The notes beneath the pieces were generated by a model that saw only the letters and a program-made list of their open reading frames with translations, searched no databases and was not told where the DNA came from. A stretch of DNA of 64,000 bases from Plenodomus lindquistii (Eukaryota > Ascomycota > Dothideomycetes > Pleosporales > Leptosphaeriaceae). The DNA lies in contig JANUWI010000011.1 in NCBI GenBank assembly GCA_025504975.1, positions 186,001-250,000 of the forward strand. Reading direction: 5' to 3'. This document shows, one piece after another, positions 11,726 to 21,854 of the stretch. Each line of letters begins with the position of its first letter. Within the stretch, counting starts at the first letter, position 1. A program made the translations under genes and the position numbers.

Positions 11726-12330
11726 TTACATTCGCCCATGCCCCGACTGAAATGAATAAAGAAGAAAACACACTTACCCCTTTCAACCTTGCAAGCTCCT
11801 TCTCCGCCTCTGGCGATCCTCGTTCAATCTTTGGAAACCGGAATTCAAACGAGTACGTCATGTACAGATCGTGTTCTTCGCCCGAGGATCCAGACGAAAT
11901 AATATTGCGGATGTGAGATCCATCTTCTTGTTCGAAATCAACCTATCACAGCCCCTCGAGTTAGCCCATACACATACACATATATAGTCTCTCTCTTTCT
12001 CTCTCTGTCTCTCGTCCCTCATCTTCCCTCATCAAAGAAAGGAATAGAAAAAAAAACTCTTACCCAAGATGGCCAAAACCCCCTAACAACCTCCCTCGCA
12101 CTCTCCTTGGGTCCAGCACCCTCTTTAAACTTGACCTCTCTCGTCACAACCGTGCCTTGATCCCCTTCATCTTCCTCACTCAAGACAGTACAGCTCTCAA
12201 TCACGGGTACGAATTCCTGCGCAAAACGGATTTTGCGCTGCAGGCCGGCCCAAATTTGCGCTTGGGTGAGGATGGGTGTGGCGGAGGGGGGATTGATGGG
12301 GGAGGTGTGCGAGAGGTATAGAATCACCAT
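11726..12330 (-). CDS. DUF1857 family protein (SRPBCC-like fold)
   Basis: Three exons (12330-12064, 11942-11778, 11746-11726) give 150 residues. The last exon is only 21 nt. The N-terminus has the family pattern of an Ile/Leu-Pro-Val-like beta strand, then LTQAQIWAGLQRK and FVPVIESC. The second exon carries VDFEQEDGSHIRN and MTYSFEFRFP. Members of this small fungal and bacterial family are predicted to fold like START/SRPBCC ligand-binding proteins; no reaction or ligand is established. There is no signal peptide, so it is probably cytosolic. The start at 12330 (MVILYLSHTSP) is preferred over an in-frame upstream ATG at 12402 because the domain begins immediately after it. Family assignment is from motif recognition only. 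Confidence 0.8.
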
Positions 12331-13202
12331 GGTTGCGGGAGCTGGGGTGTTGTGTTGGGTGTAGAGAAATAGGGTTTTAGTGATGGTGATGTTGGAATGC
12401 AAGGTTGTATGGGACGATGGTGTTCACTATGTGTGTATTCGTGATTCCAAGGTTTCTGGTACGGGGGAGCGATCTGTGGATTTCGGAAAATGTGGTAATA
12501 GTGGTAGTGTCTTTGAAAGTGTGTGTACCGCGGAGTCCAGTAATTATGTTGACGTCAGTGGCTACTTCAGTAAAGGGCAAAAATCAAATAGTACTCGAGA
12601 TGAGAGATTCGGATCACAATCTTGATGGAGCATTTTATACGGGCTTCGACATTTCGCTGCGCAGGAAAGTGCCGATATGTTGTCATCTGCTGTGATGGTT
12701 CGGCCCCATAAACTCCGACCGGCGTAAGGCTGATTACCTGATTACACAAGCACCAGGGATGCGTAAGACACGAGCTACCGAGCCTTGTGGGGATACGCTG
12801 TTCTGTACGCTGACGAGATCCTAATGCTGGGCATGCATGATAAAGACTTTTGAGGAATTAAGGACGTGATAGGGTTGAAAGGGTTTGTGATTGTGTGTTG
12901 GGAAGCTGTCGTGTACCATATACAGGCTTTGTAATATTGGACTGAAACTATGCGATGGAGTATCACTCTGATGCCTTGTACCATTGTGCATCCGAGACAA
13001 TGTTGTAAACAATGGGCTGGATCGCCGGAGAAAGTACTGTGTGAAGATCATCCGACATGGCGGGCATGATATGTCATTGAGGTATCATTTCACTAGCCTT
13101 TCGCTCTCGATAAATGTAGTAGCTACTCAGCGCAACCCGCCGGAACGCCATTTTGGTATGCAAGCCCTCCATGTCTGTCATTTACTTCTGCAGTCCTCCA
13201 CT
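12331..13202. promoter_or_regulatory. Intergenic region, DUF1857 promoter and RPL31 3' flank
   Basis: About 870 bp with no gene. It should hold the promoter of the minus-strand DUF1857 gene and the 3' untranslated region of RPL31. No distinctive motif was recognised. Confidence 0.5.
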
Positions 13203-13828
13203 CTAGTTGTCCTCGACGACCTGGGTGTGCAGACCCTTGGGGTCCTTGACGTTGACGGCCTGGACGTAGGAGTAGAGCTTCTCCTTGGCGCCCTCCTCGT
13301 CGTTACGCTTACGCGAGATGCGGACACGGAGGCGGAATGGGACACCCTTGATGCCAGACTCCCAGACCTTCTTGTTCAACTGGGGGTCAAGGCGGACGTC
13401 CTTGGTGCCCTAGAGTTGCACCGTTAGCAAGTGCACTTCTCCACGGGTCGTGGCCAGGCCGTCCAGCAGAGCCCAAGTGTGTTCAACGTACCATAGCCTT
13501 CTCAGCGAAACCACGGATTTCCTTGATAGCCCTGGGGGCCCTCTTCTTGAAAGCTACGCCATGGACCTGAACCCATGTATTAGCCTCATGTTCACCTTCA
13601 GTCTTCCGCCCGATGCCTGCATCGCCAAGAACGGGAACTCGACAAGTGTTTCATCACCACTCAAGTGCCCATCCAAGACTCTGCGAGACCATCGATGGAC
13701 TTCACAAAACTGAATCAACATACGCGCTTGTGGAGGTGGATGGTGTATTCGCGGGCGACGACATCGGCGATGGCGCTACGGCCGGTCTTGCCAGCCTTCT
13801 TGGTCGAGGTCTTTGCGGAGGGGGCCAT
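13203..13828 (-). CDS. RPL31: 60S ribosomal protein L31 (eL31)
   Basis: Three exons (13828-13724, 13566-13492, 13409-13203), each joined in phase 0, give 128 residues. The protein begins MAPSAKTSTKKAGKTGRSA, then reads DVVAREYTIHLHKR, FKKRAPRAIKEIRGFAEKAMGT and DVRLDPQLNKKVWESGIKGV, and ends HTQVVEDN. These are the conserved eL31 blocks. eL31 is a structural component of the large ribosomal subunit near the polypeptide exit tunnel. High, coordinated expression is expected. A 5' leader intron, listed separately, is typical of ribosomal protein genes. Confidence 0.97.
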
Positions 13829-13831
13829 TGT

Positions 13832-13962
13832 CTGGAGGCATTCGTGTTAGCTTGTGTCTCTCGCAAATGCGGACGAGTTGCGCATCGTGTCGCAACAGCA
13901 GCGGAGGCCCATTGCGACAGAACGCGAGCGGTTGACAAACGCCCCGGGGTAATTGTACGTAC
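13832..13962 (-). other. Probable 5' UTR intron of RPL31
   Basis: On the minus strand there is a strong donor GTACGT at 13962, a perfect branch site GCTAAC and an acceptor CTCCAG ending 3 bases before the RPL31 ATG. No coding frame crosses it, so it would be a leader intron of about 131 bp. Confidence 0.7.
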
Positions 13963-14344
13963 TGACAGATGTCTTCGCTATGGGGTTAGTCGACGATGAG
14001 GGTGCGAAGTGCGGGCTTGAAGTTCGTCAAGTCAAAGCGGTTGCCGGAATTTCGATTTCTGAAGTCGCTTAGTTAGCGTGGTGGGGCACGGACCACTACA
14101 TCATGGCCAAGTGACAAGTCCACCAACACCAACACCATGTACTCCTCGACTGCCAAACTGCCTCAAAGACAACGATGAGGTGGGTAGGAATTGTGACAAG
14201 TTTGCATGAACCATAGATTGCGACCCAATCAAGGCTCATATAACATACTCTCCATGCAAAGGGGTCTGCACCCCAGACATCTAGGCGTTTACCCCAGTAC
14301 TGCAAACACCTTAACACCATGTTACTTAATCATGCGGACAAGGT
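13963..14344. promoter_or_regulatory. RPL31 promoter region and 3' flank of the ABC1 gene
   Basis: About 380 bp that should hold the RPL31 promoter and the 3' untranslated region of the ABC1 gene. I see no gene and no distinctive element. Confidence 0.5.
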
Positions 14345-16278
14345 TTACTCCCTGAAGCTATCCTTCAATCCCAGCTGCTGATACCCCAGCATAGCCCTCA
14401 GCCTCAGAAACGTCTCATACCAGCTGAGTTGCAACTCTACGCGCATATGTCTTGACCATGCACTGAGCCAGATGAGTAAGTTACGTGGCCACAACACGCT
14501 TCCCCGGAGGTTGTCAAGCTGCTCCTCATATACCGTGCGAGAGGCGTAGCGCGCCAGAATCAGAAAAGTACGCATGGGTCCCTGGCGGGTTTGGAGGCCT
14601 TCGTCAAGGGAACGCGCTATGATTTGGTTAGCAGGTCGGCTCCCCATCTCCACGGTGGAGGATAAGACTCACTCAAATCATTCGTCTTGAGGATGAGCAG
14701 AATGACTCTTGGCACTTTCCCCAGAAGCTGGATCAGGCTTTCTAGCAAGCCTTCTCCGAGCGCATCCCCAATGACCTTCTTTTCCTCATTCGTTCGCGAT
14801 GTCATGACGCCTCCAGTGCCGGCCTCTTTCTTAGCTAGCACAGTGTAGTCGCGCCCAGTAATTGCAGATGCAAACAATGGAAACTGTTCTTCGCCAATGC
14901 CTGCTACTTCGTGTGCATACTTGCGCATGCCAGCCTCATCAGCATCCAGCACCGCAAGCCAGAGCTTTGCGTAATCTCTCCTCAGTTGCAGGGGAATATC
15001 TCGGTACAGTCCATGGTCGTAGAGTACCACGTCGAAATTGACACCCTTTCTATTAGGGTTGTATCGTATCGAGATATTTCCGCCGTGGGGATCGCAATGC
15101 AGAGGTGCATCTCGGCCAAAGATCATCTCGTTAAAGACCCTGGCCAGCGCTGCAGACACTTCGTCCCGGTCAATGCCATTCGCGTCCAAGCTCTTCAGGT
15201 CATCTGTTCGGAACCCAGAAACATATTCCATGACCAGTATCCGCCTCTTGGCCCAGATGACTCTTGGAATGACGACTGGCGCATCGTGGACGTGGGAAAA
15301 GTATTCGCGTGCTCGCATAGCATTTCGACCTTCAAGTGCAAAGTCAAGTTCTTGGGGCAGAGACGCTTGCATCTCCTCAGATAGCCATGTGAGATCATAC
15401 TCTGGGAACCAGCGCTTCAGCGTGGTGAATGTAAAGCTTGTCAAGGCCAAGTCCAATTGGGCCCACTCGTCCAGCGCCGGGTGTTGTACTTTGACTGCGA
15501 CTTTCTGGCCTGTCTCGCGAATTGTTGCACGATGCACTTGGGCCAGCGAGGCCGCTCCGATGGGCAGTTGCTCGAATTCGGAGAAGTAGTCTGCGAGCTC
15601 ACGCCCAGTATCATTCCGCACCATATCTTGTATCGACTCAAAGGAGGATATTGGACATTGATCTTGGAGTGGAATGAAGGTGTCGCACCATTCATTGGGA
15701 AGCAGATAGTTCATGCTGCTCAGATGTTGTCCTAGCTTAATGAAGATGGAGCCGTTCTTCTCAAGGGTTCGCAGAGTCCGTCTCGCGCATCGTAGGTGGC
15801 AGGCCTTTAGTTGCTCGGGGTAGTCTGAATCGGTGTCGTGCTTGAGAGTTGTGCGGTAGCTGTGAGCAGGATGGGTTAGCTACAGACCGACCGCAAGTAA
15901 GCTTCTCTGGTTGTCGTACTCCTTGATGTTCAGGACCAGCGTAGTCAAGACTCGGTAGCTGCGCTGCGCTGCCACATATGCGTGCTTCGCATCGTCGTTG
16001 ATTGTGACGACGCCGGCACCAAGTGCTATGCCACCTCCGGTAATCAACAATCTTCGTCTTCTCTTGCTGCTCTTGCTGAAGGCTTTGGTGGCGGCATTAG
16101 CGGTCGACTGCGCCTCGGTCGTTGTCTTGCTAGCAAATGCTGCTCGTTGCTGTGCGAACAATGCCCGCTGCTGCAATGGGCTCTGTCGTTGCGGAATCGC
16201 CTGGCGTTGCGATCGGAGGCATGCTCGGCACAACCACGAGCGTCGCAACAAGGAAGAAAAGGCATGCATGGCCGGCAT
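14345..16278 (-). CDS. MCP2: ABC1/UbiB-family atypical kinase, ADCK1/Mcp2 type (mitochondrial)
   Basis: Three exons (16278-15920, 15859-14673, 14616-14345) give 605 residues. The Arg/Gln-rich N-terminus looks like a mitochondrial presequence. A hydrophobic segment (LLITGGGIALGAGVVTI, about residues 75-91) follows and may be membrane-spanning. The core has the UbiB-family marks: KLGQ (the KxGQ motif), the alanine-rich loop IGAASLAQVH, VAVKVQHP, ELDFALEGRNA, the catalytic HCDPHGGN and YDHGLY in place of DFG. The loop and EGRNA block resemble the ADCK1/Mcp2 (Cqd2) branch more than Coq8. Yeast Mcp2/Cqd2 sits in the mitochondrial inner membrane and influences lipid and coenzyme Q distribution; I infer the same here. 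The last intron uses a GCTAAC branch site. Confidence 0.9.
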
Positions 16279-16885
16279 TATGCGTGCATGTTGACAGTCG
16301 ACCGAGAACACAAAAACCCACGCTGAACTCAGACACAAAGATGCTGTGTGGGGAAGGCGACCAAGGCGGGCGCGCCATGTATGATCTCGTCCGACATTTT
16401 CTCAGGGTAACGTTCTAGCGCACCTCGGGACGCCACAGACGCTGAGGGACCCTTGCAGCCAGCCGGCATGTCTACCCTGGCACTGACGCATCAAAGTGAC
16501 CACCGACTCGACAGATGACGACATCTTTATTGTACTCGCGCATGTGGGTATAATCTCCCCATCTAATAAGAGCCATGGCATGCAGAGTACCGCTGTACTC
16601 GCTTCTTCTCACAGCCACCTAGCGGCATCCACAGTACACCCATACCTCCTTCTAGGAAGCTGTTCCGACCACCACAACTCTATACAACTTCATCGTGGTT
16701 CATTCCTCTATGACGTGGTAACACCGATTCCACCCTGACCAATGCCTTGACAAACTGTTCCACACCCTCAATCCATGGCTACTGCCATCAGAAGCAGCAA
16801 CACAAAAGGCATTGTCCAAGTCTTGTGCCCGTTTTGTGTATGAGCATTTGCAGGCTCAAACACCGGCTCCTTGCCGTCTCTTGTT
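16279..16885. promoter_or_regulatory. Intergenic region, ABC1-gene promoter and PHO81 3' flank
   Basis: About 600 bp between two minus-strand genes. No gene is seen. It should carry the PHO81 terminator and the promoter of the ABC1-family gene. Confidence 0.5.
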
Positions 16886-19800
16886 CTACATATCAACCGT
16901 CTCGTTGAAGCACAGTACACCGTTACCTTGCAGATAACCGTCAACACCATCTGGCATAGTTTGTCGACGTGGATGGGCGATAAGCGGGTCCTGTTGTGCT
17001 GCGCTCTCGACTGGGGAGTCCGTTATATCAGTTACAAGGACAAGACCGGCCGTCTTGATCGATTCAATGAGAGCGGGTGCAAGTGACTGGCCATTGTTAG
17101 CCTAGTATATCACACGCATCTTCAATCAAGTACTTACAAGCAGGCGAGAGCTACATATCAAGCCCATAAAGTTGTTGTCCCGCGCAATCCGCACAGCCTC
17201 CTTGACCGAAATGGTAGTACGCCCGCTGCTCTGAACCAGGTGCGTGTTGCCGGAGGGTGATTGTGAGCTATCCGCGCCGAGTTCATTGCACAATAAAACC
17301 GGATCTGGACAAGCGTTAGTATCAGGAGGTCTGGACTTACAACTGCCACTTACAGTTGGGCTGCTTCCAATTGATGACTGTACATATGTCCTGGTTGAAG
17401 GAACTGAACAGCACGCTTCGTAGTGTTCCGTCGACCTCGCCCGCTCCGCGCTGTCTCAACATTCTTGCGTGTTCAAACACGACAGACAGTATTCGATCTG
17501 CAAATGTGTTCATGTCATGTGTTGGACCGAGTCTGAGGCGTTCCTCATCAAGTCGTGAAGGGAACAAGACATGCAGCTCCACATGTATGTGAGCTGGTAA
17601 TAGCGCAAGAGCATCTTTGAGTGTGATGTACGAAGACGCCAGAGCCTGGTATACTGTGGGTATGCCGATCGAATTGTCCTTGGCGAATGCGTCCGCGAGT
17701 TGACTAGCAATCGAAGCGTTTTGGTGAGAGCCAATGTCTGCGAATTGTGCATAAGTGAGGATGTTCACGGGAACTTCGAGTCCTTGGTGGTTGATCTTCC
17801 ATCTGGGGTGTAGTACAGGTACACCGTCGGCGGTCAGCTGCACGAACAAACGTACATAGTCCCCTGACAAGCTGGAACCTGTGATCAAAGTGTGCGGCTG
17901 CGAGTCAAGTTGACTCGTAGCTTTCCAATAAGTTGCAAAATGTGTGATCTCTAGTGGGATTCCGTGGAATGGCTTCACCACCTGGAAGTCAAAAGTGACT
18001 CGGCCGATAGCCCGTAACCTTGGGTCAAATAACTCGAGATGCCATCGACCAGTGCTCTTTGACAATTCGGTGAAGACTTTTGACGATGCAACACTACGAG
18101 CAATGACTTTAGAGCCGATCGTAGGGTAGACGTCAAAGTCAATGGAGAAGCTTTCGAGATTCTCAATCTGGAAAGAAATGACCTTGAACTCGTCCTGAAT
18201 CGGTAGTAGTATGTTCCGTGGGATTAGATCCGAGCTCTTCGAGGATATCGTAAGCCTAGCAGCTGGATACTTTGACTCGTCGTAGAATCTGATGGCATCT
18301 TTGCCAACCTTCTCGAAGCTGATGACGACAAACGTTTTCGTGTCCAGGAAGTTGTGGCCGTATCTCCGGAAAGGAATGATTGGTGGCGGCAGGATGAACT
18401 CAGGAATGCCATCAGCATCCTGCTCCAATTCCATGGGCGCAGGCATCGAGCTTGACATCTGGCCAGCAATCTGGGGCGATACCTGCTTTTGTAGCTTGAG
18501 TCCAACACCACGACCTACTGAGGCAAGCAGTGACATGCATTCGAGGTGTCCTTCCCAGGTTGCATAGTACATGGCGGAAAGACCTTTCTCGTCTACGATG
18601 TCCACATTAACTCCACAATGAAGCAGAGTCTGAAGACATTCCACGTGGCCCTCGCTTGCCGCATGGAACAGGGGCGTCCATTGATACAATTTATCGGGCT
18701 GGTCAAGGTTGGCGCCATACTTCTGCAGCATGAGCAGAGACTGTGGTGTCTTCCCCGATCGTGCTACAAGATGCTGAGGGAAGAGCCCTTCGGCGTCCGG
18801 CAGCATTTCAGACGACCGTTGCAACAGAAGCTCCAGTATCTCGAGTGACGCGTACTGACAAGCAAGATTGAGAGGAACATGCTCTCCCGGCCCCAATCGG
18901 CTAAGGTCAGCACCTCTAGAGAGCAGTGTCTTTACGCAGGCAAGTTGCGAGTGTACGATAGCATGTATAAGCGGGGTAAAGCTGTCCTGATCGCGGAAGT
19001 TGACAGTTTCTGGCGCAGCGTCGATAAGATCTTGAACGAGTTCCACATAGCCGTGCATGCAGGCGTAATGTAGTGGTATGCGACCGTAGACATCGGTTGC
19101 ATGCACATCTACATTGCTGGCCAGACCTAGCTTCAGCACCCCGATTCGCCCACTGATGGCAGCCTTATGAAGGCAGTTGCGCTCATTAATCTCATCCTCC
19201 TGCGCTAGGTTAACGAGCCCCGAGTCCAGCAGTGTCTTCAGCGCAGATTCCGGAGCCTCTGCAACCGTGCTGAGAAAGGCACGAGAGATGTGATCGCGTG
19301 CATCGGGGAGAGTCGACAAACGAGCAAGACATTCATCTATCTTGCTCTGATTCGCCGTGTTGATTGCCTGTACGAATTGGTTGTCCAGCTCGAGCTTGGC
19401 CTCGAAGGCGGGTTCGGAGACGCGCGGTTCAGCAGTGGGGTGTGGCGCCTGAACCCCTTCACCCTCGGCCCATCCCGAGAAATCGAGGAGTGCTTGGGTG
19501 GCTTGGTCAGAAAGGATGCTGATGACCTCTCGGTTGAAGCATGGCTGAACTTCGACTGCGCGAGAGAGGTAAAGTTGTTTTTCTCTTGACTGAACCAAGG
19601 TCAGCTGCAGCGACCTAATCGTGGGCACAAGTGATCTACCTTGGAAGTTTTGTCCCACTGCAAGAGTCAGCATGCTGATGGAGATGTGATGAGAGGAATT
19701 GTCAAACCTTCTTCAGGATTTTAGAGAACGCAGTCTCGTTCACTTCCACAAATTGCTGAGTCTGGTTAGTTTCACGGAATTAGCAGTGCACGTGGACCAA

Positions 19801-20482
19801 TCACCTCTAGTTTATTGAGATCCATACTAAATTGCTTGAGTCCCTCTTCAAGAGCGACGTACCGCGAGGACGTCTTCGAAACCGAGTGGGGATGTTGTTG
19901 CATAACCCTCTTTTTATCGAGAAGTGTAGTCAGACGGAGTCGCAACTGCATATATTGTGAGAAAATAGCCACGTCGTGGGGCGCAGCTTATCGTACTTCG
20001 GCCTCCTTCTGCAGGTAGAAAGTGTTGACCTTCTCAAGCTCGCGTTCCTGGATGAGACATCAGATGTGCTCCCGGGATCACGTAAATTCGGATGCATACC
20101 ACTCGAAAGAAAAACGTAGCCTTGTTCGCCTGCAAGGAGGTCTGCGGATCCAGTGCATCATGTCCATTGCTACTGTCGCCTTGCGGTGGTATTATCGGAG
20201 TAGCACTGAGCTTCTTGATGAGCTAGAGCGGACCATAAGCCAAAGATCAGAGACAAATTGTGGAAGTTCACGACCTTCTTTAGCGCTTTGTAGTCGACAA
20301 AGCTGGCGGCATATTCTGGAATCTCCAGTTGCCGCTTCTGAATATGTTTCCCGAATTTCCTAGAGAAGCGTGCTGAGTCAGTGGAGTCTTCCTTTGATGC
20401 TAGACTTGTCGACGAAGCAGTTTTCCTCAGCACCACCAGCGATTGGAGTTGAAGTGTCTCCATATAGAGGGAAAACGTACAT
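16886..20482 (-). CDS. PHO81: CDK inhibitor Pho81 (SPX, ankyrin repeats, GDPD-like)
   Basis: Ten exons were rebuilt: 20482-20481, 20359-20275, 20222-20100, 20047-19997, 19945-19805, 19755-19708, 19657-19640, 19589-17354, 17304-17138 and 17086-16886. They give 1023 residues. The start codon itself is split (AT|G) by the first intron. Residues 1 to about 175 form an SPX domain (KFGKHIQKRQLEIPEYA, YKALKKLIKKLSATP, FFFRVERELEKVNTFY). Residues about 290-540 are ankyrin repeats (LHKAAISGRIGVLKLG, PLHYACMHGYVELV, PLFHAASEGHVECLQ). The C-terminal third matches the degenerate glycerophosphodiester phosphodiesterase-like region of Pho81. In yeast and Neurospora (NUC-2), Pho81 senses inositol pyrophosphates through SPX and restrains the Pho80-Pho85 kinase when phosphate is low, so that Pho4/NUC-1 is active. 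One exon is only 18 nt. Exon phases fit throughout. Confidence 0.95.
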
Positions 20483-21854
20483 TGTGCTACCACGGGCGAA
20501 AAAATCCTACGGCAGCCGCTCTGAAGCCGTGACAGCGATGCGTAGGATGATGCACAAGCGACAGATCCTAGCCTGATTATTGTGCAGATCTAACCATACA
20601 GGTCCCGCTATGACAAGTGCGCGGTGGGCAGGGGACGCCTATTCGGCAACAAACACAGGAAATGGAATGAGACGGAGGTGAGGCTCCTCAGCGAGAGTCC
20701 AGAAACGAACGTGCGCAGTTGGTCGAGAGATGTGAATTCGATCAAGTGGCTCGCTTGGACCTGGTCGGGCTGTGTGTTAGCAAATGGGTTGCGAGGACCG
20801 GGTGAGGGGCCAGGCTTCACTGCGAAGCCGAGGGCTCATTGCGAGAGGGCTATGAGACTGTGCATACGTTGGCTGAAGAGCAGTGTGCCCATGTCGTTGA
20901 GACGGTGATGGAAACCGACGAATGGGAGGTCGAGTAGCCGCCACGGGCTCAGCAGCTGCACTCGTGCTGAAGTCGTTAGATCAGCAGCAGGGAAGTGGGT
21001 ATTGTGCCGACTCTTAGGTAAAGTGAAGGCTGCCAGGAGGCCCAATCGAAGAATTAGCTGGTGTAGCTTAGAGGCGAGGCTAGGTGGTTTTCGGCGCGGC
21101 AGCCGCTATACCAGCTTGGCAAGTTCAGCCGCGATGCAGCAGCATTCACCACGGCCACAGGCACGTCGCCAAAGCGCAGCGGCCGATGCTTGGAGTAGCT
21201 TGTGGTCGCGGTTGAGGACAAGGGCGACAGGCGGGGTGAAAGGACTCTGAAGCATCTCCACGGCACGAAAAGACAGGCCAACCAGCAAAAGTCGCGTCAT
21301 GCTGCAACAGGCTACGCACTGTACAGAGTACGTGTCCGATGCATACTTTCACATACTATAGGCGCAATGTGGAACGGCCCGGACATCAAACGTGCAGGGA
21401 ACCGCAAGACCGGAATCGTTATGATGTACGCACTTGCAAGCAGCTGGCCAGGTATATACAGTACGTCGTTCAGTTGCTCGCGTACGAGGCCCTACACACA
21501 GGATATCTTCGCACCTACACTACAGTCCTATACTTTTTTCGCCAACTCGGGCAGGCTTCCCATCAGACCAGCTATATATCCACGCGGCAAATGAAGTGCT
21601 AAAAATCTATAGGCTTGAGACCGTTTGCACAACTTCGGCTCAGGACATGAATGCTATTGCGCAGCGGACGTAAAAAGCTACACCAAGCAGATGCACAAGT
21701 GTGACAGTTCAGGCTCCTTCGTTGCGTATCATATTCCATACGCTCCCCAGCCATCGATATCATCCAGTTCCTCACTGTTGTTCGCTTGGTGCAGTGAGGA
21801 CGAGACGTCGTAGGGCGTGCGTGTTGCAACATTCGCATCCAGCTCAATGTCGAG
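20483..21854. promoter_or_regulatory. PHO81 upstream region and CRM1 3' flank
   Basis: About 1.4 kb with no gene. It should hold the PHO81 promoter and leader. I looked for the Pho4/NUC-1 core CACGTG and did not see it here. Short frames on both strands have no recognisable content. Confidence 0.5.
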
